This document shows positions 55,120-63,630 of a DNA stretch of 64,000 nt, one piece after another. The number at the start of each line of letters is the position of its first letter. The stretch's first letter is position 1. The notes under the pieces were generated by a model. The model saw only the letters and a program-made list of their open reading frames with translations. It searched no databases and had not been told where the DNA came from. This stretch comes from Kutzneria kofuensis. Lineage in GTDB: Bacteria; Actinomycetota; Actinomycetes; Mycobacteriales; Pseudonocardiaceae. The stretch is taken from assembly GCF_014203355.1 (NCBI RefSeq), contig NZ_JACHIR010000001.1:7008038-7072037 (forward strand), in the 5' to 3' direction. Position numbers and translations under genes: made by a program.

Positions 55120-56939
55120 TTCGTTGCCCCCAACTGCTGATACGTGGCGTGCAGCACGGAAAGCGCGTCGCAGCCGGCGAAGACGAACGCGTCCGCGCCG
55201 GTGTCGGCCCACTTCTTCGGGCTGCCGGCCAGGAACACGTGTGTCGCGCCGGCTTCCTTGAGCGCGGCGACCGCGGCGGCGGCCTCCTCCGCGTACAGCT
55301 TGTCGGACGAGCAGACGCAGGCGACACCACCGGGGAAGTCGCCCACCGACCCGGCCGGCGTCTCGATGCCACCGGCGTTGAACAGGTTGGCCGCGAACGT
55401 CGACCGTGCCGTGTGGACGGCCACCGGGCCGATCGTCGCCAGGAAAACCTGTGGTCGGGAACCGGTTTCCGCCAACTGGGCGTCGGATCGGTCCCGGAGT
55501 TCCTCGAACGCCTGCGCGTAGCGGACCTTCGGCAGCCCACCGGTCGGCGCCGGCGGCAACGGCTTGCGCCGCACCGGCTTCTCGGCGAGGTTCGGGAACT
55601 CCGAGACGCCGGTCAGGGCGTCCTTGCGGTGCGCGATGTTCTCGCCCCGCCGCTGCCAGGTCGCCGCGAGCCGGTCCCGGACAAGGGGAAACGCCTCGAC
55701 GAGCCCGCCGGCGCGCTCGATCTCCTGGAACCACGCCCACCCGGCGCGGGCCAGGTCGTCGGTCAGCCGCTCCACGTACCAGGAACCGCCGGCCGGGTCG
55801 ATCACCTGCCCGAGGTGCGACTCCTCCAGCAGCAACGCCTGCGTGTTCCGGGCGATGCGCCGGGAGAACGGGTCCGGCAGGCCGATCGCGGCGTCGAACG
55901 TCTGCACGGTAACGGAATCCGCGCCGCCGACGCCGGCGGCGAAGCACGCCAGCGTGGTGCGGAGCATGTTCACCCACGGGTCGCGCTGCGTCAGCATCGC
56001 CGACGACGTGACGGCGTGCTGCAGCTGAGCCGACGGCGCGCCGCTGACCTGCGTCACGCGGGTCCACAGCCGCCGCGCGGCCCGCAGCTTCGCGATGGTC
56101 ATGAACTGGTCGGCCGTTGCCGCGTAACGGAATTCCAGCAGGTTCGCGGCCGCCGAGACGTCGAGGCCGGCCGCGGTCAGCGCCCGCAGGTACGTCACGC
56201 CGGCGGCGAGGGAGCAGCCCAGCTCCTCGGCGTCGCTGCCGCCGGCATCGTGATACGGCAAGGCATCCACGACGATCGCCCGCAGCTTCTGATGGGTCCG
56301 CGAGGTCCGCACCGCCAGCTCCACGGCCGCTTCGAGATCCGGCGCGGTCCCGGTGCGGGCATGCACGCCCAGCGGGTCGATGCCGAGGTTGCCGGTCGCC
56401 GTGCTCGGCTGCACGTCGAGCACCTCGAAGTACGCCTCGGCGGCGGCCGCGAACTCCGCGCCCGCGTCGAGCACGACCCCGGCCAGGTCGAGGTACACGC
56501 CGTTGAGCGCGTCGCCGAGGCCGGCGATGGGAACGCCGCCGTCGCCGAGCACCAGCCACACCGAGCCGGCGCCGTTCTCCAGATCGGCCAGCACCTCGCG
56601 GTTGGTCACGGCCGGATCGGGGTCGGCGTGCCGCTGCCGCACGTCCCAGCCGTCGGTGGCGGAACCGTCCGGGGTGCCGCCGCGCACGTACGGCGCGATG
56701 CCCGGGAAGCCACCGGCGGGGGCGGCATCGTCGGCCGTGTACAGGGGGCTGATCGTGATGCCGTCGTAGGTCGTGGTGGCGAGCAGGTCCTCCGGGGAGT
56801 CGTGCCGCTCGCCCTCGCCGAGAACCCCCGACTTGCGCAGCACCGACTCCACCGACCGGCGCCACTGTGCGCGGTCGACCTGCGGGAACTCACCGGCGAG
56901 CGAGAGCTCCGCCGGTCCGGTCTTGGACGGCGTCGTCAT
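55116..56939 (-). CDS. mutA: Methylmalonyl-CoA mutase, small subunit
   Basis: 607 residues from ATG 56939. It resembles MutB but is degenerate: the cobalamin-domain DxHxxG motif is absent, as is normal for the non-catalytic subunit. [23 protein letters not shown] and [21 protein letters not shown] are family landmarks. It pairs with MutB. First gene of the mutA-mutB-meaB operon; an inverted repeat overlies its probable promoter, and no cobalamin riboswitch is seen. Confidence 0.95.
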
Positions 56940-56957
56940 GCGGACCGATGGTAGGGG

Positions 56958-56977
56958 AAGCTACTTAGGCGTAGCTT
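56958..56977 (-). promoter_or_regulatory. Inverted repeat at the mutA promoter
   Basis: Perfect 7-base arms AAGCTAC/GTAGCTT with a TTAGGC spacer, 19-38 bases upstream of the mutA start. The position over the expected core promoter fits a repressor site. Confidence 0.5.
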
Positions 56978-57015
56978 GTGACCTGGCTCGCTAAGGGGTC
57001 TTGTTCGGTAAAGAT

Positions 57016-57043
57016 AGGGGGCGACGCCGGCGCGCCGCCCCCT
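57016..57043 (-). terminator. Terminator of the alpha-glucoside operon
   Basis: Arms AGGGGGCG/CGCCCCCT with a GC-rich 12-base loop that can pair further, 15 bases past the glucosidase stop and followed on the minus strand by ATCTTTACC. Confidence 0.7.
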
Positions 57044-57057
57044 GACACAGGGGTCGG

Positions 57058-58644
57058 TCACCGGGCCAGCCACACCGCCGTGTTCGGCGGCAGCTGGCTG
57101 TCCGCCAGCGGGTCGCTGGCCAGCAGCACCTTGGTGTGCTCGGGCAGCTCGACCGCCGCCCCGGACAGGTTGATCACGCACACGAAGTGCTCGTCCCGGG
57201 CGAACGCCAGCACCCCGTCCGGCGACGGGCACCAGGTCAGCGTGCCGTCACCCAGCGCCGGAAGTTCGTGCCGCAGCCGCAACGCCTTCTGGTACAGCCG
57301 GAGCATCGAACCCTCGTCCGCCGACTGGGCCGCGACCGTGTACGGCTCCCAGCCGTCCGGCTGTGGAAGCCACGTGTCGTCGCCGCCGAACCCGTACGGT
57401 TGCGCCGCTCCGTCCCACGGCAGCGGCACGCGGCAGCCGTCCCGGCCGGGGTCGGCGCCGTTCGTCCTGCTGAACACGGGGTCCTGCCGCGCCTCGTCCG
57501 GCAGGTCCTCGACCTCCGGCAGTCCTAACTCCTCACCTTGGTAGATGTACACGCCGCCGGGCAGCGACATACTCAGCAACGCGGCCGCCCTGGCCCGCCT
57601 GGTGCCCAGCGCCAGGTCGGTCGGCGCGCCCTGCTGTCGGTCGGCGAAGCTGAAGGAGGTGTCCGCACGGCCGTAACGAGTCACGTGCCGGGTCGTGTCG
57701 TGATTGGACAGCACCCACGTCGCCGGCGCACCGACCAGCGCGTGCGCCTCCAGCGTGGAGTCGATGACGGCGCGCAGCCGGTCGGCCTCCAGCGGACAGG
57801 ACAGGAAGTCGAAGTTGAACGCCGAATGCAGCTCGTCCGGCCGCAGGTAGCGGGCGAACCGCTCCTGGTCGGGCAGCCACATCTCGCCGACGAAGACCCG
57901 CGGGTCCGGGTAGGAATCGGCGATGCGCCGCCATTCCCGGTAGATCTCGTGCACGCCGTCCATGTCGGAGAAGGGAAGCCGGCCCTCGGTGCGACCGTGC
58001 ACGTCGGGCAGCGCCGGATCCTTGACCAGCCCGTCGGCCACGTCGATGCGGAAGCCGTCCACCCCGCGGTCGAACCAGAACCGGAGCACCTCCCGGAACT
58101 CCTGGTGCACCACCGGGTTCTCCCAGTTCAGGTCCGGCTGCTCCGGGGCGTACAGGTGCAGGTACCACTCGCCGTCGGGCACCCGGCTCCAGGCCGAGCC
58201 GCCGAACCGGGACTGCCAGTCGTTGGGCGGTTCCGGGCTCGCCGGGCGGAACCAGAACATCTCCCGCTGCGGCGAGCCCGGACCGGCCGCCACCGCGTCG
58301 AGGAACCAGCGGTGCCGGTCGGAGCAGTGGTTGGGCACGATGTCGATGATCACCTTCAGGCCGAGGGAATGCGCCTCCTCGATGAACTTCTCGGCCTCGG
58401 CCAGCGTGCCGAACGACGGCTCGATGTCCCGGTAGTCCGACACGTCGTAGCCGGAGTCGGCCATCGGCGACGGGTACCACGGACACAGCCAGATCGCGTC
58501 GACCCCCAGGCCGGCGATGTGCGGCAGGTGCTGGCGCAGACCGGTCAGGTCGCCGGTGCCGTCGCCGTTGCCGTCGGCGAAGCTGCGCACGTACACCTGG
58601 TAGATGGCCGCACCACGCCACCACGCCGATCCAGTGTCGGTCAC
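57058..58644 (-). CDS. GH13 alpha-glucosidase
   Basis: 528 residues from GTG 58644 (GAGGAG 5 bases upstream). The catalytic nucleophile Asp is in GFRIDVADGL, the acid/base Glu in VFVGEMW and the stabilising Asp in LSNHDTTRH; QVYVRSFADGNGDGTGDL and IIDIVPNHCSDRH are further GH13 conserved regions. It falls in the oligo-1,6-glucosidase/alpha-glucosidase group. No signal peptide, so it cleaves alpha-glucosides after import by the ABC system encoded directly upstream. Confidence 0.95.
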   Translation of the reverse strand: MTDTGSAWWRGAAIYQVYVRSFADGNGDGTGDLTGLRQHLPHIAGLGVDAIWLCPWYPSPMADSGYDVSDYRDIEPSFGTLAEAEKFIEEAHSLGLKVIIDIVPNHCSDRHRWFLDAVAAGPGSPQREMFWFRPASPEPPNDWQSRFGGSAWSRVPDGEWYLHLYAPEQPDLNWENPVVHQEFREVLRFWFDRGVDGFRIDVADGLVKDPALPDVHGRTEGRLPFSDMDGVHEIYREWRRIADSYPDPRVFVGEMWLPDQERFARYLRPDELHSAFNFDFLSCPLEADRLRAVIDSTLEAHALVGAPATWVLSNHDTTRHVTRYGRADTSFSFADRQQGAPTDLALGTRRARAAALLSMSLPGGVYIYQGEELGLPEVEDLPDEARQDPVFSRTNGADPGRDGCRVPLPWDGAAQPYGFGGDDTWLPQPDGWEPYTVAAQSADEGSMLRLYQKALRLRHELPALGDGTLTWCPSPDGVLAFARDEHFVCVINLSGAAVELPEHTKVLLASDPLADSQLPPNTAVWLAR

Positions 58645-58653
58645 ATTGACTCC

Positions 58654-59523
58654 TCAGCCCTTGACGCTGCCCGCGGTGAGGCCAGCAAGGATGTTCCGTT
58701 GGAAGATCAGGAAGAGCACGATCGTCGGCACGCTGGCCAGCACCAGCCCGGCCAGGATCAGGTTGATCGGGGTGTCCGGGGCGAACCGCTGCAGCGCCAC
58801 CGACAGCGTCTGGGCCTGCGGGTCGGAGAACACCAGCAGCGGCCAGATGAAGTCCTTCCACGCCGTCACCACCGACAGGATGGACACCACGCCCAGCACC
58901 GGCCGGGACAGCGGCAGCACCACCCGCCACATGGTCCGGATCGGCCCCGCCCCGTCCAGCGTGGACGCCTCGATCAGCTCGCCGGGGATCTGGTCGAAGA
59001 ACCGTTTGAGCAGGTAGATGTTGAACGCGTTGGCGGCGCCGGGCAGCCAGATCGCCAGCGGCGAGTTGGCCAGGTTCACGCCCAGCAGCGGCACGTCGGT
59101 GATGGTCAGGTAGGTCGGCACCAGCAGCGCGGAGGCCGGCAGCATCAGCGTCGCCAGCATCATGCCCAGCACGACCCCGCCCAGCTTGGGCTTGAGCTTG
59201 GACAGCGCGTAGGCCGCCGGCACGTCCACCGCCAGCTGCACCAGCCAGGCCCCGAACACCACCACGATCGTGTTCAGGAAGAAGTGAGCGAGGCTCATGA
59301 AGTCCCAGGCCTCGACGTACGCGCCGACGTTCGGGCTCTGCGGCAGGATCGTCGGTGGCACCCGGGCCAGCTCCGGGGCGGTTTTCATGGCCCCCAACAC
59401 GAGCCAGACCAGCGGGAACACGAACGCGGCGGTGAAGGCGACCGCGGTGACCGTGAACACCGTCCAGTAGACGGCCTTCCCGCGCGGGCTGCGCAGCTGG
59501 GACGGCGACACGAGAGTGCGCAT
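58654..59523 (-). CDS. Sugar ABC permease, MalG type
   Basis: 289 residues from ATG 59523, whose first base overlaps the stop of the partner permease (TGATG), with GAGGAGG upstream. Six membrane helices and the EAA loop EASTLDGAGPIRTMWRVVLP, which contacts the ATPase. Together with the next-upstream gene it forms the membrane channel for an alpha-glucoside. Confidence 0.93.
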   Translation of the reverse strand: MRTLVSPSQLRSPRGKAVYWTVFTVTAVAFTAAFVFPLVWLVLGAMKTAPELARVPPTILPQSPNVGAYVEAWDFMSLAHFFLNTIVVVFGAWLVQLAVDVPAAYALSKLKPKLGGVVLGMMLATLMLPASALLVPTYLTITDVPLLGVNLANSPLAIWLPGAANAFNIYLLKRFFDQIPGELIEASTLDGAGPIRTMWRVVLPLSRPVLGVVSILSVVTAWKDFIWPLLVFSDPQAQTLSVALQRFAPDTPINLILAGLVLASVPTIVLFLIFQRNILAGLTAGSVKG

Positions 59524-60446
59524 CAGTCCGCCCTCCTCGTCAACCTCACGTAGCACAGGCCGAACACGCCGAGCACCACGAACAACATCAGGCTCAGCGC
59601 GCTGGCCGTGCCGAAGTCGTTGTAGAAGAAGGCGTACTTGTACAGCAGCAGCAACACGGTCACGGTCGAGTCGCCGGGGCCGCCGCCGGTCATGATGTAC
59701 GGCTCGGTGAACACCTGCATCGTGGCCACGATCTGCAGCAGCAGCATCACCAGCAGCGCGAACCGGGTCTGCGGCACCGTCACGTGCCACAGCCGGCGCC
59801 ACAGGTTCGCGCCGTCCAGCTCCGCTGCCTCGTACAGGTCGCCGGGGATGGTCTGCAGCGCCGCCAGGTAGATCAGCGTCGCCGACCCCATGTTCGCCCA
59901 CGTGGACACCAGAACCAGCGACAGCATCGCCGTCGTGGGGGAGTTCAGCCAGCTCAGGCCGGGCAGGCCGACGGCGTGCAGCGCCGTGTTGAACAGGCCG
60001 GGACCCGGGTCGTAGAACCACTTCCACAGCAGCGCCACCACCACCGGCGGCAGCATCACCGGAAGGTAGACCACCAGCCGGAAGTAGGCCTTGCCGTGCC
60101 GGAGTTCGTTGAGCAGCACGGCGATCACGAACGGCACCGCGAAGCCGAACACGAGGGCCAACCCGGTGAACAGCAGCGTGTTCAGCCACGCCTCGCCGAA
60201 CTGGGGGTCCGCGAACAGCTTCTCGAAGTTCTCCAGGCCGACCCAGGTCGGCGCGGTGACGAAGTTGACCTGCTGGAAGCTGAGCAGGACGCCGCGCACG
60301 ATCGGGTACCAGGAGAACGCCGCGAACACCAGCAGGGCCGCGCAGAGCAGGCCGTAGGCCGTGACGTTCTCCCGGACGCGGCGCCGGAGCCGGGCCGCCG
60401 GCCGCACCCCTAGCGCGGCCGACGGCAACCGGACGGCGGTGCTCAC
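59523..60446 (-). CDS. Sugar ABC permease, MalF type
   Basis: 307 residues from GTG 60446, overlapping the binding-protein stop as GTGA. Six helices after a basic N-terminus; the EAA loop is EAAELDGANLWRRLWHVTVP. It lacks the long extra domain of enterobacterial MalF, as usual in actinomycetes. Confidence 0.93.
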   Translation of the reverse strand: MSTAVRLPSAALGVRPAARLRRRVRENVTAYGLLCAALLVFAAFSWYPIVRGVLLSFQQVNFVTAPTWVGLENFEKLFADPQFGEAWLNTLLFTGLALVFGFAVPFVIAVLLNELRHGKAYFRLVVYLPVMLPPVVVALLWKWFYDPGPGLFNTALHAVGLPGLSWLNSPTTAMLSLVLVSTWANMGSATLIYLAALQTIPGDLYEAAELDGANLWRRLWHVTVPQTRFALLVMLLLQIVATMQVFTEPYIMTGGGPGDSTVTVLLLLYKYAFFYNDFGTASALSLMLFVVLGVFGLCYVRLTRRAD

Positions 60447-61810
60447 TTCACCGTCGCGAGCACGGAGTTCACCTTCTGGCTCGCGTCGGAGAGCAGGCTG
60501 TCGAAGTTGGCGTCCTGCTGCGTCAACACAGTGGACATCACGGTGTCGAGGATGGCGTAGACCTGCTGGGCGCTCGGCGGTTCCAGGCTGCCCTTGAGCG
60601 ACTGCACGCCGTCCAGGTAGGGCTTGTAGTTGGCCACCGGCACGGTGGCGAACTTCTCCTTGGCCTGCTCCTGCTGGTCACGCACGGCGCCGGTCCACAG
60701 GTCGGGCACCGGCGACACCGGCAGGCCGACCGGCTGGCCCTGCTGCTTGTACGTGTTGAGCACCTCGGAGTCGACCCGCTCCGGATTGAGGTACTTCCAC
60801 TGGATCCAGGTCAGGCCGGCCTTGATCTGCGCGGGCGTGGCCTTCGGGTTGATCATGTAACCCTCGCCGCCGATCAGCGTGCCCTTGCCGCCGGGCATCG
60901 CGCCCAGGCCGTAGTCGGCGTAGTTGCCCTTGAACTGGTTGACCAGGGTGGGGATGTTGTCGGCGGCGGCCAGGTACATGCCGAGCTGGCCGGCGCCCAT
61001 CATCCGCTGCACGTCCTCGATCTGCAGCAGCTGCTGGCTGCCCATCGAGTTGTCCGTCCACCGCATGTCGTGCAGGGTCTGCAGGACCGCCTTGCCCTTG
61101 TCGTTGTCGAAGTCGGCCTTCCAGGTGTTGCCGTCCTTCTTGGCGATGTCGCCGCCGTGGGCGTACATCCAGGCCGTGAAGTGCCAGCCGCCCTGGTTGT
61201 TCTTGGAGTAGTCGGCGAAGCCGACGGTGTTGTTGCCGAGGTCGGCGATCTTCTTGGCGTCCGCGCGCACCTCGTCCCAGGTGGTCGGCGGCTTGTCCGG
61301 GTCGAGGCCGGCCTTGCTGAACAGGGCCCGGTTGTAGAGCAGGCCCATCGAGTAGTTCGCCGTCGGCAGGCCGTAGACGTGGCCGGCCGCGTCCTTGAAG
61401 ACGTCCAGCAGGGCGGGCTGGATGTCGTTGACGTGCGGGACGTCCTTCACGTAGTCGGTGATGTCCGCGGCCTGGTGGCGCGCGATCAGGTTCGCCGGGT
61501 CGGTGAAGTAGACGTAGTAGACGTCCTCGAGCTGGCCGCCGGCCAGCTTGGCGGAGAACGTCTTGGGGTCCATGAAGCCCTCGTGCGCCTGGATCTTGAT
61601 GTCCGGGTGCGCCTTCTCGAAGGCGGCGACGTCGGCGTCGAAGATCTTGCGGTCGAACGGCTGGGTCTGCGGCGGCTGGCCGTCGATGGTGATCGTCACC
61701 GGGCCGCCGGCCTGCTGGTCGGCGCCGCTGCTGCAGGCCGCCGTGAGGCCGAGCGCGAGGCCGGTGGCCAGCACTAACGCGGTGGTGGACCGGAATCTGT
61801 CAGTACTCAT
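60443..61810 (-). CDS. Sugar-binding lipoprotein of ABC transporter
   Basis: 455 residues from ATG 61810, with GGGGAGA 7 bases upstream. A type-II signal peptide ends in the lipobox LTAAC (Cys about residue 26), so it is anchored to the membrane outer face. The family-1 solute-binding fold has TDPANLIARHQAADITDYV and ANYSMGLLYNRALFSKAGL. With the GH13 enzyme in the operon, the ligand is probably maltose or a related alpha-glucoside. No ATPase gene is present; a shared MsiK-type ATPase would be needed. Confidence 0.94.
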   Translation of the reverse strand: MSTDRFRSTTALVLATGLALGLTAACSSGADQQAGGPVTITIDGQPPQTQPFDRKIFDADVAAFEKAHPDIKIQAHEGFMDPKTFSAKLAGGQLEDVYYVYFTDPANLIARHQAADITDYVKDVPHVNDIQPALLDVFKDAAGHVYGLPTANYSMGLLYNRALFSKAGLDPDKPPTTWDEVRADAKKIADLGNNTVGFADYSKNNQGGWHFTAWMYAHGGDIAKKDGNTWKADFDNDKGKAVLQTLHDMRWTDNSMGSQQLLQIEDVQRMMGAGQLGMYLAAADNIPTLVNQFKGNYADYGLGAMPGGKGTLIGGEGYMINPKATPAQIKAGLTWIQWKYLNPERVDSEVLNTYKQQGQPVGLPVSPVPDLWTGAVRDQQEQAKEKFATVPVANYKPYLDGVQSLKGSLEPPSAQQVYAILDTVMSTVLTQQDANFDSLLSDASQKVNSVLATVK

Positions 61811-61847
61811 CAGGTGATCTCCCCTGACGCGGTGGAGTGTGGCGCAC

Positions 61848-61877
61848 ACCATAGATCTTCTGGACACGTGGCCGCAA
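61848..61877 (-). promoter_or_regulatory. Probable promoter of the sugar ABC operon
   Basis: On the minus strand a -35-like TTGCGG (61872-61877) and a -10-like TATGGT (61848-61853) are separated by 18 bases. One GCAAG repeat at 61874 overlaps the -35, so repressor binding there would block RNA polymerase. Confidence 0.5.
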
Positions 61878-61970
61878 GATGTTGACACGAGATTGCAAGA
61901 TCGTGACTTGATTGCCCCGAACGGCGTTTCGCGCCGTCGACTCGCCGCAAGTGACTGCAAACTGCTTGCG
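61874..61970. promoter_or_regulatory. GCAAG repeats, likely LacI-type operators
   Basis: Between the divergent binding-protein and LacI genes: GCAAGATGTTGACA (61874) and GCAAGATCGTGACT (61895) are repeated exactly 21 bases apart, and a larger inverted repeat has arms CGCAAG/CTTGCG (61946-61970). A separate 6-base hairpin (ACGGCG/CGCCGT) is at 61921-61937. GCAAG/CTTGC elements are reminiscent of maltose-regulator sites in streptomycetes. Confidence 0.6.
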
Positions 61971-61980
61971 CCACCTGTCG

Positions 61981-61986
61981 TATAGT
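61981..61986 (+). promoter_or_regulatory. -10 element of LacI gene, leaderless start
   Basis: TATAGT ends 6 bases before the ATG at 61993. Transcription would start at or next to the A of the start codon, giving a leaderless mRNA. No good -35 is seen at the usual distance. Confidence 0.5.
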
Positions 61987-61992
61987 TGCGGC

Positions 61993-63000
61993 ATGACAAG
62001 ACGCCTTGCGGAGGTCGCGCAGAAGGTCGGAGTCAGCGAGGCGACCGTCAGCCGCGTGCTCAACGGCAAGCCCGGGGTCTCCGAGGCCACCCGGGCGGCC
62101 GTGCTCACCGCGCTGGACGTGCTCGGCTACGAGCGGCCCACCCAGCTGCGCGGGGAACGGGCCCGGCTGGTCGGCCTCGTGCTGCCCGAGCTGCAGAACC
62201 CCATCTTCCCCGCGTTCGCCGACGTGGTCGGGAACGCGCTGGCCCAGCAGGGCTTCACGCCCGTGCTGTGCACCCGGACCGCCGGTGGCGTGTCCGAGGC
62301 CGAGTACGTGGAACTGCTGCTCCAGCAGCACGTTTCCGGGGTGGTGTTCGCCGGCGGGCTGTTCGCCCAGGCCGACGCCTCACACGAGCACTACCTGCGG
62401 CTCACCAACCGCAAGCTGCCCGCCGTGCTGGTCAACGCCGCCGTCGAGGACCTGGCGTTCCCCAAGGTCGCCTGCGACGACGCCGTCGCCGCCGAGCAGG
62501 CGCTGGGGCACCTGCTGTCGCTCGGGCACACCCGCGTCGGCATGGTGCTCGGACCGCCTGATCACATGCCCTCGCGCCGCAAGGAAGCCGCCTTCCTGGC
62601 GCATGCCGCCCGCGCCGGCGTGGAAATCCCCGACGACGCCATCCAGCACACCATGTTCTCGCTGGAAGGCGGCCACGCCGCCACGTCCAAGCTGCTCAAC
62701 CAGGACATCACCGGCATCGTCTGCGCCAGCGACCCGCAGGCCCTCGGCGCCATCCGGGCCGTCCGGCGCAAGGGCCTCACCGTCCCCGGCGACGTGTCCG
62801 TGGTCGGCTACGACGACTCGGCGTTCATGAACTGCATCGACCCGCCGCTGACCACGGTCCGCCAGCCCATCGAGGCCATGGGCCGGGCCGCGGTCGAGCT
62901 GCTGGTCAACCAGATCGAAGGCGCCGCCGTGTCCACCGAGGAGCTCCTCTTCGAACCCGAGCTGGTCGTCCGCGGCTCGACGGCCCCCGCCCGCCCCTAA
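61993..63000 (+). CDS. LacI-family regulator of the alpha-glucoside operon
   Basis: 335 residues from ATG 61993. The helix-turn-helix RLAEVAQKVGVSEATVSRVL is at the extreme N-terminus, followed by the hinge and a sugar-binding domain (LVGLVLPELQNPIFPAF, VVGYDDSAFM). It is divergent from the ABC operon and surrounded by GCAAG repeats, so it most likely represses it in the absence of sugar. There is no ribosome site; a TATAGT -10 element sits 6 bases before ATG, so the mRNA is probably leaderless. Confidence 0.93.
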   Translation: MTRRLAEVAQKVGVSEATVSRVLNGKPGVSEATRAAVLTALDVLGYERPTQLRGERARLVGLVLPELQNPIFPAFADVVGNALAQQGFTPVLCTRTAGGVSEAEYVELLLQQHVSGVVFAGGLFAQADASHEHYLRLTNRKLPAVLVNAAVEDLAFPKVACDDAVAAEQALGHLLSLGHTRVGMVLGPPDHMPSRRKEAAFLAHAARAGVEIPDDAIQHTMFSLEGGHAATSKLLNQDITGIVCASDPQALGAIRAVRRKGLTVPGDVSVVGYDDSAFMNCIDPPLTTVRQPIEAMGRAAVELLVNQIEGAAVSTEELLFEPELVVRGSTAPARP

Positions 63001-63008
63001 TTTTTCCC

Positions 63009-63150
63009 TACGTGAGTGGCTCATTTCGCATTTACGCGCACCTGAGCCACTCACGTGCCCCATGCGTGGTGCACGTGAGTGGCTCAGGTGGCGTTGGAGG
63101 CGAAATGAGCCACTCACGTAAGGGGGCCCTCGCATAGGAGCCACTCACGT
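63009..63150. repeat. Cluster of ACGTGAGTGGCTCA repeats
   Basis: ACGTGAGTGGCTCA occurs at 63010-63023 and 63073-63086, and its reverse complement at 63043-63056, 63106-63119 and (13 of 14 bases) 63138-63150. The outermost perfect pair extends to 21 bases (63009-63029 with 63100-63120). The units can fold into alternative hairpins. They lie between two convergent genes, so they may end both transcripts or be a dispersed repeat family. Confidence 0.7.
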
Positions 63151-63186
63151 AGGGAAGCTCTCACGTGGGTGGGCAGCACGTGGGGG

Positions 63187-63630
63187 CTAGCGGGTGAGGC
63201 GGCGGATGCCGGGGGCCGCTGCGGGGTAGGCGGCCGCCAAGCCGGAGTCGGCGAAGCTGACGCAGTCGTCGGTGTAGGGCGGGGCCATGAACGTGCCCAG
63301 CAGGCTCCACTCGCCGGTCGTCTCCGTCGCCTGCCACACCCCGGCCGGCACGGCCACCTGCGGGCGTTGGCCGGCGGCGAGGTCGATGCCGAGGACCGGT
63401 CGGGTCACCGAGCCGTCGGGGTGCAGGAGCAGCATCCGGGCCGGGGCGCCGGCGTGGAAGCTGTAGATCTCGGGGTGTTCCAGCCGGTGGAGCGCCGAGA
63501 ACTCGGGGGCGACGAGCAGGTAGTAGATGCCGGTGCCGTTGGCGTCACGCCAGGTCTGCGCCCAGTGCCCGCCCTCGACGGGCAGCGGCTGCAGGCCGAG
63601 CGTCTCGATGATCGTGTTCGGATTCACCAT
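63187..63630 (-). CDS. DUF985 cupin protein
   Basis: 147 residues from ATG 63630, overlapping the SDR stop by 7 bases. The start VNPNTIIETLGLQPLPVEGGHWAQTWR and the metal-site region HRLEHPEIYSFHAGAPARMLLLHPDG match DUF985 (cupin_5), a beta-barrel that binds a metal or sugar nucleotide. Enzymatic role unknown. It is co-transcribed with an SDR gene. Confidence 0.85.
   Translation of the reverse strand: MVNPNTIIETLGLQPLPVEGGHWAQTWRDANGTGIYYLLVAPEFSALHRLEHPEIYSFHAGAPARMLLLHPDGSVTRPVLGIDLAAGQRPQVAVPAGVWQATETTGEWSLLGTFMAPPYTDDCVSFADSGLAAAYPAAAPGIRRLTR

Noticed and set aside
60653-60897. Possible small plus-strand gene inside the binding-protein gene
   Set aside because: Antisense to a clear lipoprotein gene and without a ribosome site.
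63009-63150. Repeat block read as a CRISPR array
   Set aside because: Units alternate in orientation, spacings are irregular (about 17-20 bases) and there are no cas genes; it behaves like hairpin-forming intergenic repeats.
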